Source: CAVWCW01 sp963753615 (GTDB taxonomy: Bacteria > Pseudomonadota > Gammaproteobacteria > Chromatiales > Chromatiaceae). From it: 64,000 nt of DNA. The notes under the pieces were generated by a model. That model made no database searches and was not told the DNA's origin. It worked only from the letters and a program-made list of their open reading frames with translations. Positions 16,759-25,454 of this stretch are shown piece by piece. The stretch is taken from the NCBI GenBank assembly GCA_963753615.1, contig CAVWCW010000014.1, forward strand, positions 186,001-250,000. The letters run 5' to 3'. A program made the translations under genes and the position numbers. Numbering within the stretch: position 1 is the stretch's first letter; each line of letters starts with the position of its first letter.

Positions 16759-19203
16759 TCAGGGACCGGGCCGGGCCAGCGGTGGTAGCTCGCCGATGCG
16801 GCCGAGCGCCCGCTGCATGATCAGCCGCTTGAGGGGCCCGGCGCGATCGGTCAGCCCGAGCCCCAGATTGCGCGCCAGGCGCAGGGCCGGATTGCGGTTG
16901 CCGAACAGGCGCTTGAAGCCGTCCATCGCCGCCAGCATGGCCAGGTTGTCGCCCTTGCGGGCGCGCTCGAAGCGGCGCAGGCTGGCGTAAGAACCGATAA
17001 CGCGGCCTGCCGCCCGAGCCTGGATCAGGCTGTCGGCCAGCTGAGCGGCATCGAGAAACCCCAGATTGACCCCCTGGCCCGCCAGGGGATGGATGCTGTG
17101 AGCGGCGTCGCCGATCAGGGCCAGACCCGGTTTAACGTAACTTTCCGCATGCTGCAGCCGCAACGGGAAACTGGCCCGAGGGCCGACCTCCAGAATCTCG
17201 CCCAGCACCCGCTCCGAGGCGTCGCCCAGGGCGGCCAGGAACTCGGCATCGGGCAAACCCAGCAGGGCCTGTGCCTGCTCCGGAGAGGTGGACCAGACAA
17301 TCGAGCAGCGGCCGTCGTCGATCGGCAGCAGGGCCAGGGGCCCGTTCGGCATAAAGCGTTGCCAGGCGATGTCCCGGTGGTGGTTCTGCGGACGAATGGT
17401 GGCCACCAGGGCGTGCTGGTCGTAGTCCCAGCCCCGCACCGCAATGCCGGCCAGGCTGCGCACTCGGGAGCGACCGCCGTCGGCCCCCACCAGCAGGCGC
17501 GCGCGCAGGCTGCGGCCTTCTTCGAGCCTCACCTCAACGCCGTCGTCGCGCTGTTCAAAGCCCTCCAGGGCGGCCGGACACAGCAGCTCCACCCGGTCCT
17601 GACCCTGCAGCTGTTCCCACAGGGCCAGGCGCGTGACCCGGTTCTCGACGATATGCCCGAGGTCGGGCTCGCCGATTTCGGCGCTGTCGAAATGGATGCT
17701 GGCGCCGCCCGCATCCCATACGTGCATCTCCCGATAGGGGCTGACCCGCAGGGCTGCCATCCGCTCCCAGGCCCCGAGGTGGGTCAGCAACTGCTGGCTG
17801 GCACGGGTCAGGGCCGAGACTCTCAGGTCTATATCTTCTCGGTCCCAGTCGGTTTGCGGCGGGGCCGCCTCCAGCAGGGCCACCGAGAAGCCCGCCCGCC
17901 CCAAGGCGCAGGCCAAGGCACAGCCCACCATGCCGCCGCCGACGATCACCAGGTCCCGATCAAACATTCCTCTGCCCCCTCCGCCCGCCACCAGCGGCAA
18001 CCCCCGAGCCAGGCGCGGCAGGCGCCCCCCGAGCCCCATGAAGCGGCGGGAAGCGGCCTGCTTGAGCGGCGGCAGCAGGTCGAACCCCAACAGCCCCAGG
18101 TTGCGACCCAGGCGCAGCGGCAACAGGGGATTGGAAAACAGCCGCACCAAGCCGTCGGTGACCAGGGCCACGGCGTTCTGATCCGGGCGTCGCCAGTCCC
18201 GGTAGCGAGCCAACAGGGGCATGGCCCCGGGATCGCCGCCGGCCCGGGCCTGCTCCACCAGCAGTTCGGCCAGCACAGCGACGTCGCGCAGGCCCAGGTT
18301 GAAGCCCTGACCCGCCACCGGGTGCAGGGTGTGCGCGGCGTTGCCGATCAGGGCCAGGCGCGGGCGCACCGGATCACCCACCAGGAGCTGACGCAGCGGG
18401 TAGCTGGCGCGACGGCCGACCCGGTCGAAGGGTCCCAGGCGTTGGCCGAAGCGGGCCTGCAGGGCGCGCAGAAACGCCTGGTCGTCCAGCGCCAGCAGCG
18501 CCTCGACCGCCTCGTCGCGCTGGGTCCAGACCAGAGAGCAGCGGCCCTCGGTCATGGGCAGCAAGGCCAGGGGGCCGGTGTCGGTAAAGCGTTCGTAAGC
18601 GACCCCCTGGTGCGGCCGCCCTGGAGTCACATTGGCAATCACCGCGGCCTGACCATAACTCCACTCCCGAGCCCGGAACCCCAGGCGCTCGCGCACCGGG
18701 GAGTCGCCACCGTCGGCAGCCACCAGCAGGCGGGCCTGCAAGGGCAGGGATTGGCCATCCAGTTCGAGCTCGGCGTCGACCCGGTCCGCACCGAGCCGGA
18801 AGTCGAGCAAACGGGCCGGGCAGTAAAGGTCCACCAAGCCCTCCAGCCCCTGGTGCAGAACGCGCCCTAAATCCCGGGCGGGCAGCACATAGCCCAGGGC
18901 CTCGACCCCCGCCTCCCGGCATTCGATGCGGGCAAGGCCGAAATGGCCACGGTCGGAGATATGGACGCGGCGGATCGGCTCGGCCTGGGCGGCAAGATCG
19001 GCCCAAAGCCTCATGCCTTCGAGGATGCGGCGGCTGCCCCAGCCCAGGGCGATGACCCGGTCGTCGTAGCTGGGCTGGGCCGGCGCCTGCGGGGGCAAGG
19101 CCTCGACCACGGCAATGCGCAGGCCGGAGCCGGCAATGGCCCGAGCCAGGCTGGCTCCAACCTGGCCGCCGCCGACGATCAGGACGTCATATACCTGCTG
19201 CAT
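16759..19203 (-). CDS. ubiH: Fused UbiH-UbiI ubiquinone hydroxylases (two FAD monooxygenases in one frame)
   Basis: An 814-residue frame holds two complete UbiH/COQ6 family FAD monooxygenases. Residues 1-400 are UbiH-like (2-octaprenyl-6-methoxyphenol hydroxylase: GGGQVGASLA, GNAAHTLHPVAGQGFNLGLRD). Residues 413-814 are UbiI/VisC-like (C5 hydroxylase: GGGMVGCALA, GDAAHSIHPLAGQGVNLGF). Each half is a normal single enzyme, and E. coli has ubiH-ubiI as adjacent genes here. The joint at 17967-18010 is G-rich (GGCGGGCGGAGGGGGC) and includes AGAGGA just before the UbiI ATG, a ribosome-binding site that a true fusion would not need; a lost or gained base would remove the UbiH stop. Both readings remain possible. 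It follows pepP by 6 nt. Confidence 0.85.
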   Translation of the reverse strand: MQQVYDVLIVGGGQVGASLARAIAGSGLRIAVVEALPPQAPAQPSYDDRVIALGWGSRRILEGMRLWADLAAQAEPIRRVHISDRGHFGLARIECREAGVEALGYVLPARDLGRVLHQGLEGLVDLYCPARLLDFRLGADRVDAELELDGQSLPLQARLLVAADGGDSPVRERLGFRAREWSYGQAAVIANVTPGRPHQGVAYERFTDTGPLALLPMTEGRCSLVWTQRDEAVEALLALDDQAFLRALQARFGQRLGPFDRVGRRASYPLRQLLVGDPVRPRLALIGNAAHTLHPVAGQGFNLGLRDVAVLAELLVEQARAGGDPGAMPLLARYRDWRRPDQNAVALVTDGLVRLFSNPLLPLRLGRNLGLLGFDLLPPLKQAASRRFMGLGGRLPRLARGLPLVAGGGGRGMFDRDLVIVGGGMVGCALACALGRAGFSVALLEAAPPQTDWDREDIDLRVSALTRASQQLLTHLGAWERMAALRVSPYREMHVWDAGGASIHFDSAEIGEPDLGHIVENRVTRLALWEQLQGQDRVELLCPAALEGFEQRDDGVEVRLEEGRSLRARLLVGADGGRSRVRSLAGIAVRGWDYDQHALVATIRPQNHHRDIAWQRFMPNGPLALLPIDDGRCSIVWSTSPEQAQALLGLPDAEFLAALGDASERVLGEILEVGPRASFPLRLQHAESYVKPGLALIGDAAHSIHPLAGQGVNLGFLDAAQLADSLIQARAAGRVIGSYASLRRFERARKGDNLAMLAAMDGFKRLFGNRNPALRLARNLGLGLTDRAGPLKRLIMQRALGRIGELPPLARPGP

Positions 19204-19209
19204 GCGGGA

Positions 19210-20517
19210 TCATCCCCCCATCAGGGTCTCGATTTCGTCCACTTGCTTGGGCGCACCGCTGCTGAGTACTTCGTGACCATCTTTAGTCACCAGCACGTCG
19301 TCTTCGATGCGGATACCGATATTCCACCACTTGCGCGCCACCCCCTTGCTGCCGGCGGGCACATACAAACCCGGCTCCACCGTCAGCACCATGCCGGGCT
19401 CCAGCAGGCGCCAGGAACCGTCCACCTTGTAGTCGCCGACGTCGTGGACGTCCATCCCCAGCCAGTGGCCGGTGCGGTGCATGTAGAGCTCCCGGTAGGC
19501 CTCCTGGCGCAGCAGGCGCGCCACCTGGCCCTTGAGAATGCCCAGTTCCACCAGGCCCTTGGTCAGTGTGCGCACAGCGGCCTGGTGAGGGTCGTTCCAA
19601 TGGTTTCCCGGCTTGACCTTGCGAATGGCCGCTTCCTGGGCCGCCAGCACCAGCTCGTAGAGTTCGCGCTGGGGCGGGCTGAAACGGCCGTTGACCGGGA
19701 AGGTGCGGGTAATGTCGGAAGCGTAACAGTCGTACTCGCAGCCGGCGTCGATGAGCACCAGGTCACCCTCTTCGAGGCGCGCACTGTTGGCCACGTAATG
19801 CAGCACGCAGGCATTGGCGCCACCACCGACGATGGAGGAGTAAGCCTGTTCGCGGGCCCCTCTGCGGGCGCAGGCATGGGCGAAAATGGCTTCGAGTTCG
19901 TACTCCATCATGCCCGAGCGGCAGTTGCGCATCAGTTCCCCATGGGCGGCGGCGGAGATGCGGGCGGCAGTGCGCATCTGCTTGATCTCGGAGCGGCTCT
20001 TGTACAGCCGCATGTCGTGCAGGTAGTGGTCCAGGGCGACGAACTCCTGGGGGCCCTGGGCTCCGGAGCGGCTGGCGCAGCGGATTCGGTTGACCCATTC
20101 CGCCAGCTGCTGGTCGAGCCCCGGGTTGCAGCCCATCGCATAAAACACCCGCTCGCACTGCTCCAGCATGCCGGGCAGGATGTCGTCCAGGTCGTCGATG
20201 GGAAAGGAGTCGTCGGCCCCGAACAGCTCCCGGGCCCCTTCCTGGCCGGCGCGGGCGCCGTTCCAGCGCTCTTTTTCCGGGTCGCGCTCGCGGCAAAACA
20301 GTACGTATTCGCCATGGGCGCGGCCCGGGGCCAGCACCGCCATGGCTTCGGGCTCGGGGAAACCGGTCAGGTAGTGGAAATCGCTGTCCTGGCGATAGGG
20401 GTAGTGAACGTCGCGGTTGCGGGTGGCTTCGGGGGCAGCGGGCAGGATGGCGATGCTCCTGGGGCCCATCATTCGCATCAGCTGGCGGCGGCGGCGTTTG
20501 AATTCTGCCGGGGTCAT
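19210..20517 (-). CDS. pepP: Xaa-Pro aminopeptidase
   Basis: 435 residues from ATG 20517, whose ATGA overlaps the stop of the UPF0149 gene; an open frame extends farther upstream but lies inside that gene in another frame. PepP removes N-terminal residues next to proline. The pita-bread metallopeptidase ligands are recognisable: Asp residues in LIDAGCEYDCYASDITRTFP, His in RTGHWLGMDVHD, Glu in TVEPGLY and in RIEDDVLVT. The N-terminal creatinase domain begins FKRRRRQLM. Order ygfB-pepP-ubiH-ubiI is conserved with E. coli. Confidence 0.95.
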   Translation of the reverse strand: MTPAEFKRRRRQLMRMMGPRSIAILPAAPEATRNRDVHYPYRQDSDFHYLTGFPEPEAMAVLAPGRAHGEYVLFCRERDPEKERWNGARAGQEGARELFGADDSFPIDDLDDILPGMLEQCERVFYAMGCNPGLDQQLAEWVNRIRCASRSGAQGPQEFVALDHYLHDMRLYKSRSEIKQMRTAARISAAAHGELMRNCRSGMMEYELEAIFAHACARRGAREQAYSSIVGGGANACVLHYVANSARLEEGDLVLIDAGCEYDCYASDITRTFPVNGRFSPPQRELYELVLAAQEAAIRKVKPGNHWNDPHQAAVRTLTKGLVELGILKGQVARLLRQEAYRELYMHRTGHWLGMDVHDVGDYKVDGSWRLLEPGMVLTVEPGLYVPAGSKGVARKWWNIGIRIEDDVLVTKDGHEVLSSGAPKQVDEIETLMGG

Positions 20518-21092
20518 AGCGACGAGGTCGATTCCTGCTCGAGGTCGTGGAAAATCAGCATGAAGGCGACCCAAACAAATTCGGTGAGTTCCTCCAGGGC
20601 CGCCGCCTCGCTCTCGTCGGCCTCTTGGCCCTCGGCCGCCATGGCGGCGAGCTGGCCGAGGTCGTGCAGCGACTCTCGGGATTCCGGCGACAGGCGGGCA
20701 TCGCCCACGCCGCTCAATCCCAGGCCGTACAGAAAGCCCTGACACCAGGCGGCCAAGGCCCCGGAGCGCTCCGCCAGCGGCCGGTCGTCTGTAGGCAGCA
20801 AAGGACGCACCTCCAGTCCGAGCCCTTCTAGGCCTGCTGCGGTCTCCCGGTACAGCGACTCCAGGGCGGTCCTGCATTCGCCCACCATCAGGTCCGCCGG
20901 GTCGCAGTCCGCCAGCGCCTCGTCCAACCAAAGCTGGGGCAGCAGAGCACGCCCGGCGCCGGCGAGGCCGCACAGCAGACCATGGGCCTCGGCCGCGCCC
21001 AGCGGCGCGCCGGCGGCCTGCAGCTGTTGCTCCAGCTGTTGGTGGTGCGGAGCATCCACGGCGGAAGCTATCCTGGTTGCGGGGGTAAACAC
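20514..21092 (-). CDS. ygfB: UPF0149/YgfB family protein
   Basis: 192 residues, all-helical UPF0149 family, whose members are known chiefly by synteny with pepP and ubiH. Conserved features include APLGAAEAHGLLCGL, near the N-terminus, and GALAAWCQGFLYGLGL with DLGQLAAM and FVWVAFMLIFHDL in the second half. Its stop overlaps the pepP start (ATGA). Molecular role is not established from the sequence; a YgfB homologue in Pseudomonas has been linked to regulation of ampDh3, which may not apply here. Confidence 0.85.
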   Translation of the reverse strand: MFTPATRIASAVDAPHHQQLEQQLQAAGAPLGAAEAHGLLCGLAGAGRALLPQLWLDEALADCDPADLMVGECRTALESLYRETAAGLEGLGLEVRPLLPTDDRPLAERSGALAAWCQGFLYGLGLSGVGDARLSPESRESLHDLGQLAAMAAEGQEADESEAAALEELTEFVWVAFMLIFHDLEQESTSSL

Positions 21093-21129
21093 CCCTTCGA
21101 GGCCGGATCATAGCACGGGCCGGAGCCCG

Positions 21130-21158
21130 TTGACCCGTTTCGCCGCGCACTCTATATT
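21130..21158 (+). promoter_or_regulatory. Strong sigma-70 promoter, predicted leaderless start
   Basis: TTGACC (21130-21135), a 17-bp spacer and TATATT (21153-21158) form a near-consensus promoter. The ATG of the next gene begins 7 bp after the -10, where transcription would be expected to start, so the mRNA should have no 5' leader. Confidence 0.7.
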
Positions 21159-21164
21159 GCCGCT

Positions 21165-21398
21165 ATGAGCGTAGACAATCGAAACCAGTTGGCGGAAGGG
21201 GATCTGCAGCAATTGGAGCAGAAGGTGGACAACCTGATCCGCGCCTGCTCCCAGTTGCTAAAGGAAAATCAGTCGCTGAAACACCAACAGGAGCATCTGA
21301 TGGGTGAGCGCGCATCGCTGATCGAAAAGACCGAGTCGGCGCGCACCCGCGTAGAAGCCATCATCAGCCGCCTGAAGTCTCTGGAAACCGGTTCGTGA
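21165..21398 (+). CDS. ZapB-like coiled-coil protein (TIGR02449 family)
   Basis: 77 residues, almost entirely a coiled coil with heptad-spaced Leu (LEQKVDNLIRACSQLLKENQSLKHQ). It belongs to the small TIGR02449-type proteins found immediately upstream of zapA and resembling ZapB, suggesting a role in FtsZ-ring or chromosome organisation. The stop overlaps the zapA start by 4 nt (GTGA), so the two proteins are probably made in a coupled way. No Shine-Dalgarno sequence is visible and the promoter predicts a leaderless message. Confidence 0.8.
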   Translation: MSVDNRNQLAEGDLQQLEQKVDNLIRACSQLLKENQSLKHQQEHLMGERASLIEKTESARTRVEAIISRLKSLETGS

Positions 21399-21709
21399 AA
21401 GAAGACACCTCCGCCATACCGATCCGAATACTCGACAAGGAATACCGCGTCGCCTGCCCTCCCGAGGAACAGCCCGCGCTGGAGGCCTCTGCACGCATGG
21501 TGGACCGCAAGATGCGTGAAATCCGCTCGACCGGCAAGGTCATCGGCACCGACCGTATCGCCGTAATGGCTGCGATCAACATTGCCCACGAGCTGCTCCA
21601 GGCACACAGCGCCCAGGACTTCACGGCCCAGAACATCAACCGCCGCATTCGCCTGCTGCAGGAAAAGATCGAGGGCGCCCTGCACGCTGGAAAGGAACTG
21701 GAACTTTAG
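21395..21709 (+). CDS. zapA: Cell division protein ZapA
   Basis: 104 residues with a GTG start inside the preceding gene's stop region. ZapA binds FtsZ and bundles protofilaments at the division ring. Recognisable: PIRILDKEYRVACPPEEQPALEAS at the N-terminus (here given in part), ARMVDRKMREIRSTGKV, RIAVMAAINIAHELL, and a C-terminal coiled coil. Followed by 6S RNA and ygfA exactly as in E. coli. Confidence 0.93.
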   Translation: MKEDTSAIPIRILDKEYRVACPPEEQPALEASARMVDRKMREIRSTGKVIGTDRIAVMAAINIAHELLQAHSAQDFTAQNINRRIRLLQEKIEGALHAGKELEL

Positions 21710-21739
21710 GCCGATAAGGTTTAGCCTGTAGTCAGACAT

Positions 21740-21916
21740 CCCCTGCAGTGTACGTTAGCGATTCGGGTATTTTCTTGAGCCTAATTTATACCCGGGGAGC
21801 ATAAAGCAAGCGCCGGTGTGCATGTCCGCCCCGAGCGGAAAGCCTGAGGCGCAGCGGTTGTTCCCACTTGAACCCCCGGTTCAAGAACGATGAGCGCGAC
21901 GGCACAGGCGGGGGGT
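21740..21916 (+). ncRNA. ssrS: 6S RNA
   Basis: About 177 nt between zapA and the formyltetrahydrofolate cyclo-ligase gene, the conserved ssrS location. The 3' strand carries CACTTGAACCCCCGGTTCAAG, matching the CUUGAACC...GGUUCAAG hairpin of gammaproteobacterial 6S RNA, and the ends (CCCCTGC / GCGGGGG) can form the closing stem around a large central bulge. 6S RNA mimics an open promoter and sequesters sigma-70 RNA polymerase in stationary phase. Ends are approximate. Confidence 0.88.
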
Positions 21917-21936
21917 GTCTATCCACCCACCTTCCG

Positions 21937-22533
21937 ATGCGAACCCCCCGACAGATTCGTCAGCAAATTAGGAAACTCCGACGCGGGCTGAGCCAGGCCG
22001 AGCAGCGGCGGCACGCCAGTGCTCTGGCGCGCAATCTGGAGCGGACGCCGGCGTACCGGCGTGCCACGCGCATCGCCTTCTACCTGGCCGCTGACGGCGA
22101 AATTGACCCCGGCCCGGCCCTGAGACGAGCGTTGCGCGCCGGCAAGCGCTGCTATTTGCCGGTACTGGCGAAACGCAGCCAGCGCTCGCTGTGGTTCGTC
22201 GCCTATCGCCACCGCACGCGACTGCAGCGCAACCGCTTCGGCATACTCGAACCCAGCCTCAGGCACAACGACCGGGTCCCACCTAGGGGTCTGCATGTCA
22301 TCGTCATGCCGCTGGTCGCCTTTGATGCTGCCGGCCACCGCCTGGGAATGGGGGGCGGCTTCTACGACCGCACCCTGAGCTATCTGCGCCGCCGCCGCCA
22401 CTGGAAGGCACCCAAGCTGCTTGGGGCCGCCCACGAATTGCAGCGCATCGAAGAGATCGCGCCCGAACCCTGGGACATTCCCCTCGATCTGGTCGTAACC
22501 GAGGCTGGCGGCGGCGCGCGGATCGTAAAATAG
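21937..22533 (+). CDS. ygfA: 5-formyltetrahydrofolate cyclo-ligase
   Basis: 198 residues from ATG 21937 (MRTPRQIRQQIRKLRRGL). The enzyme converts 5-formyl-THF to 5,10-methenyl-THF with ATP. Conserved blocks are IAFYLAADGEIDP, LVAFDAAGHRLGMGGGFYDRTL (the ATP/folate loop, GMGGGFYDR) and GAAHELQRIEEI. It directly follows 6S RNA, as in E. coli, where both are co-transcribed. Link to one-carbon metabolism of the adjacent gcv operon is natural. An upstream in-frame ATG lies inside 6S RNA and is unlikely. Confidence 0.92.
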   Translation: MRTPRQIRQQIRKLRRGLSQAEQRRHASALARNLERTPAYRRATRIAFYLAADGEIDPGPALRRALRAGKRCYLPVLAKRSQRSLWFVAYRHRTRLQRNRFGILEPSLRHNDRVPPRGLHVIVMPLVAFDAAGHRLGMGGGFYDRTLSYLRRRRHWKAPKLLGAAHELQRIEEIAPEPWDIPLDLVVTEAGGGARIVK

Positions 22534-22629
22534 CGTCTATTGCCCTGTAAGCTCTGGCATTTTCTCAATCGATCCCTATACTTGGGTGATGATGTATAAA
22601 GTGTGTAACAAGCTGTCGAGGGCGAATTC

Positions 22630-23697
22630 ATGATGAAGAAGACTGCTGCCAGGAAAAAGAACTCGGTGCGCAAGAAAACTGGCAAAGCAACCAGTACCCC
22701 AGACACCGCTAGCAACGAGGTCGAAAACAGGGCGAAGGCGAGCGTTACCCGAAAGAAAAAGACCACGGGTAAAAAGACCACGACCAGGAAGAAAGCAGCC
22801 CCCGCCAAGAAGACCGCTTCCAAGAGAACTGCGGCGCAAGGCAAGGCGGCTCCGGCTAAGAAAGCAGCGGCTAAGAAGGCACCGAGTAAAAAGGCAGCAG
22901 GCAAAAAGAAGACCAGTACCACCAGAAAATCGGCGAGCCTGAAGCAAGCGCGCGGGACCAAGAAGGTAACGGCTAAAAAGGCCGCCAGCAAAAAGAAACC
23001 GGGGACCGCGAAGAAAGCTACGGCCAAGAAGGTAACCACGCGCAAGAAAACGGCCGTTAGCAAGAAGGCGGCAGTAAAGAAGACAGCGCGCAAAAAGGCT
23101 GCCGCAACCAAGAAAGCGGTAATCCGCAAGACCACCGCCAAGAAAGCGGCGGCGAAAAAGGGCGCCAGCAAGGCGAAGGCCACACCGATCAGAAAGGCTG
23201 CCGCCAAGAAGACTGCAACCCGAAAGAAGGCTGCAGCGGTCGTCAAGAAAACAACGCGAAAGAAGGCCGCGAGCAAGAAGCGGGTGACCACGACGAAAAA
23301 AGTCTTGGCGAAGAAAACCGCGACCCGTAAGAAAGTGGCGACCGCCAACAAAGCGACGATGAAACAGCGCGCTGGCAAGAAGAAGGCGGCCCCGGCCAAG
23401 AAAGCGGCGGCCACCCGACAACCGAATCGGAAGAAGTCAGCGGTTAAAAAGACCGTCTCCAGAAAGAAGACAGCACCGGCGAAGAAGCCAACGGCAAAGA
23501 AGACTGTCGGCAAGAAGAAATCGGCCCCGGCCAGAAAAGCAGCGGCCAAAAAGACCAGCACCAGAAAAAAGGCAGCGCCGGCGAAGAAGACTGTCGGCAA
23601 GAAACGATCGGCCCCCGCCCGTAAGACCGCCGCCAAGAAGCGAGTGGCGCGCCCGAAGAAGGTAACGCCAAGGAAGAAGGTACGGACCGGCGGCTGA
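22630..23697 (+). CDS. Histone H1-like Lys/Ala-rich repeat protein
   Basis: 355 residues made almost entirely of Lys, Ala, Thr and Arg in degenerate repeats such as KKAAxKKxxxRKK, resembling the C-terminal tail of eukaryotic histone H1, chlamydial Hc1/Hc2 and Pseudomonas AlgP. There is no globular domain. Such proteins bind DNA (or RNA) non-specifically and help compact the nucleoid. A -10-like TATACT is 60 bp upstream. The DNA repeat keeps a long open frame on the opposite strand, but that is a by-product of codon composition. The length of such repeats often varies between strains. Confidence 0.8.
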   Translation: MMKKTAARKKNSVRKKTGKATSTPDTASNEVENRAKASVTRKKKTTGKKTTTRKKAAPAKKTASKRTAAQGKAAPAKKAAAKKAPSKKAAGKKKTSTTRKSASLKQARGTKKVTAKKAASKKKPGTAKKATAKKVTTRKKTAVSKKAAVKKTARKKAAATKKAVIRKTTAKKAAAKKGASKAKATPIRKAAAKKTATRKKAAAVVKKTTRKKAASKKRVTTTKKVLAKKTATRKKVATANKATMKQRAGKKKAAPAKKAAATRQPNRKKSAVKKTVSRKKTAPAKKPTAKKTVGKKKSAPARKAAAKKTSTRKKAAPAKKTVGKKRSAPARKTAAKKRVARPKKVTPRKKVRTGG

Positions 23698-23828
23698 CGC
23701 CTGACAAAGCGGGTCGGAAGCGCCGGCACCCGGGCCGACGGGTACGCCCCTGAGGTCCTGAACAGCGCCCTGCAGCAAGGCACCGGCGACGGGGGCGCGG
23801 CCCCCCCTGGTCGAACCGCCAGGCCGGA

Positions 23829-25364
23829 TTACGACTGATCCGCGTCGCCGGTGCCGGCGAACAACCGGTAGGACGGATTATCGGTTTCGTCCCAGCAGGG
23901 ATAACCCAGGCCGCGCAGAAAGCGCCAGAAGTCCCCGCGCTCATCGGCCGAGACCTGCAGCCCCATCAGCACCCGGCCGTAGGCGGCGCCGTGGTTCCGG
24001 TAATGGAACAAGCTGATGTTCCAGCGCCGGCCGAGCTGGGTAAGAAAATTCAGCAGGGCGCCGGGGCGCTCCGGGAACACGAAACGCACCAGCACCTCCT
24101 CGCCGACCCCAGTTGCATGCCCGCCCACCATGAAGCGGATATGCAGCTTGGCGGTCTCGTTGTCGGTCATATCCAGAATCTGGTAGTCCTTTTGACGGAG
24201 CCGCTCAACCAGTTCGGCGCGCTCCTCGTCGCCGCGTTGCAGTTCCACCCCGGCGAACACCTGGGCCTGCCGGGCATCCGCATAACGGTAGTTGAACTCG
24301 GTGATCGAACGCTTGCCGAGGTCGCGGCAGAAGCGCAGAAAGCTGCCTGGCCGCTCCGGGATCTGCACCGCAAACAGGGCCTCCCGGCGCTCACCCAGTT
24401 CGGCCCGCTCCGCCACGTGGCGCAGGCGGTCGAAATTAATATTGGCGCCGCTGACGATGGCCGCCAGGGTGCGGTCCCGGCAGGCTTCCCGCTGCACGTA
24501 CTTCTTCAGGCCCGCCACCGCCAAGGCCCCGGCCGGTTCGGAGATGGTGCGGGTGTCATCGAACACGTCCTTGATGGCGGCGCAGATCTCGTCGGTGCTG
24601 ACCAGCAGCACTTCGTCCACCGTAGTTCTGGCGACCCGAAAGGTCTCCTTGCCGATCTGGCGCACCGCCACCCCATCGGCGAATATCCCGACCTGGCCGA
24701 GGCGCACGCGGCGCTGAGCCTCCATGGCGTGATGCAGGGTGGGCGCGTCCTGCGGTTCGACACCGATGACGCGCACGTCCGGACGCACGAATTTCACATA
24801 GGCGGCGACTCCGGCGATCAGCCCGCCGCCCCCGACCGGCACGAAGATGGCATCCAAAGCCCGGTTGTGCTGGTGCAGGATCTCCATGCCGATGGTGCCC
24901 TGGCCGGCGATCACATCCTCGTCGTCGAACGGATGGATAAAGGTCAACCCGCGCTCCGCCTGCAGTTCCACCGCGTGCTCGTAGGCCTCGTCGTAAGAGT
25001 CGCCGAACAACACCGCCTTGGCCCCACGATTGCGCACCGCCTGCACCTTGATCGGCGGGGTGGTCATGGGCATCACGATCAGCGCCGGGATCTTCAGGTG
25101 CTGGGCGGCCAGGGCCACGCCTTGGGCGTGATTGCCGGCGGAGGCGGCGATCACGCCGCGCTCGCGCTCGCCTTGAGGCAGGTTGGCGATCTTGTTGTAG
25201 GCGCCTCGCAGCTTGAAGGAGAACACCGACTGCATGTCCTCGCGCTTGAGCAGGACGTGGTTGCCCAGGCGCTTGGAGAGCAGGGGCGCGGGCTCCAGGG
25301 GCGACTCCCGGGCCACGTCGTAGACCTTTGCGCGCAGGATCTTCTCGATGTACTTGGTCGGCAT
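23829..25364 (-). CDS. ilvA: Threonine ammonia-lyase, biosynthetic
   Basis: 511 residues from ATG 25364 (a GTG three codons upstream is possible). The PLP enzyme deaminates threonine to 2-oxobutanoate, the first step to isoleucine. The PLP lysine is Lys51 in FSFKLRGAYNKI; AASAGNHAQGVALAA binds the substrate and VGGGGLIAGVAAY the PLP phosphate. Two C-terminal ACT-like regulatory domains (ERPGSFLRFCRDL and ERPGALLNFLTQL) indicate the isoleucine/valine-regulated biosynthetic form. It is divergent from rpiA, with 90 bp between them. Confidence 0.96.
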   Translation of the reverse strand: MPTKYIEKILRAKVYDVARESPLEPAPLLSKRLGNHVLLKREDMQSVFSFKLRGAYNKIANLPQGERERGVIAASAGNHAQGVALAAQHLKIPALIVMPMTTPPIKVQAVRNRGAKAVLFGDSYDEAYEHAVELQAERGLTFIHPFDDEDVIAGQGTIGMEILHQHNRALDAIFVPVGGGGLIAGVAAYVKFVRPDVRVIGVEPQDAPTLHHAMEAQRRVRLGQVGIFADGVAVRQIGKETFRVARTTVDEVLLVSTDEICAAIKDVFDDTRTISEPAGALAVAGLKKYVQREACRDRTLAAIVSGANINFDRLRHVAERAELGERREALFAVQIPERPGSFLRFCRDLGKRSITEFNYRYADARQAQVFAGVELQRGDEERAELVERLRQKDYQILDMTDNETAKLHIRFMVGGHATGVGEEVLVRFVFPERPGALLNFLTQLGRRWNISLFHYRNHGAAYGRVLMGLQVSADERGDFWRFLRGLGYPCWDETDNPSYRLFAGTGDADQS

Positions 25365-25454
25365 ATCAACCACTCGGCAGGGTCGGGCGGGGCACCATGA
25401 CAGGGCGTAAGCTCAGCATGTATGATACCCGCAAATCAAATCGAGGATTAGACG

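Noticed and set aside
22380..23783. Long minus-strand open frame opposite the H1-like gene
   Set aside because: The Lys/Ala codon repeat keeps the opposite frame open as Phe/Leu-rich text; it has no start context, family or independent codon bias.
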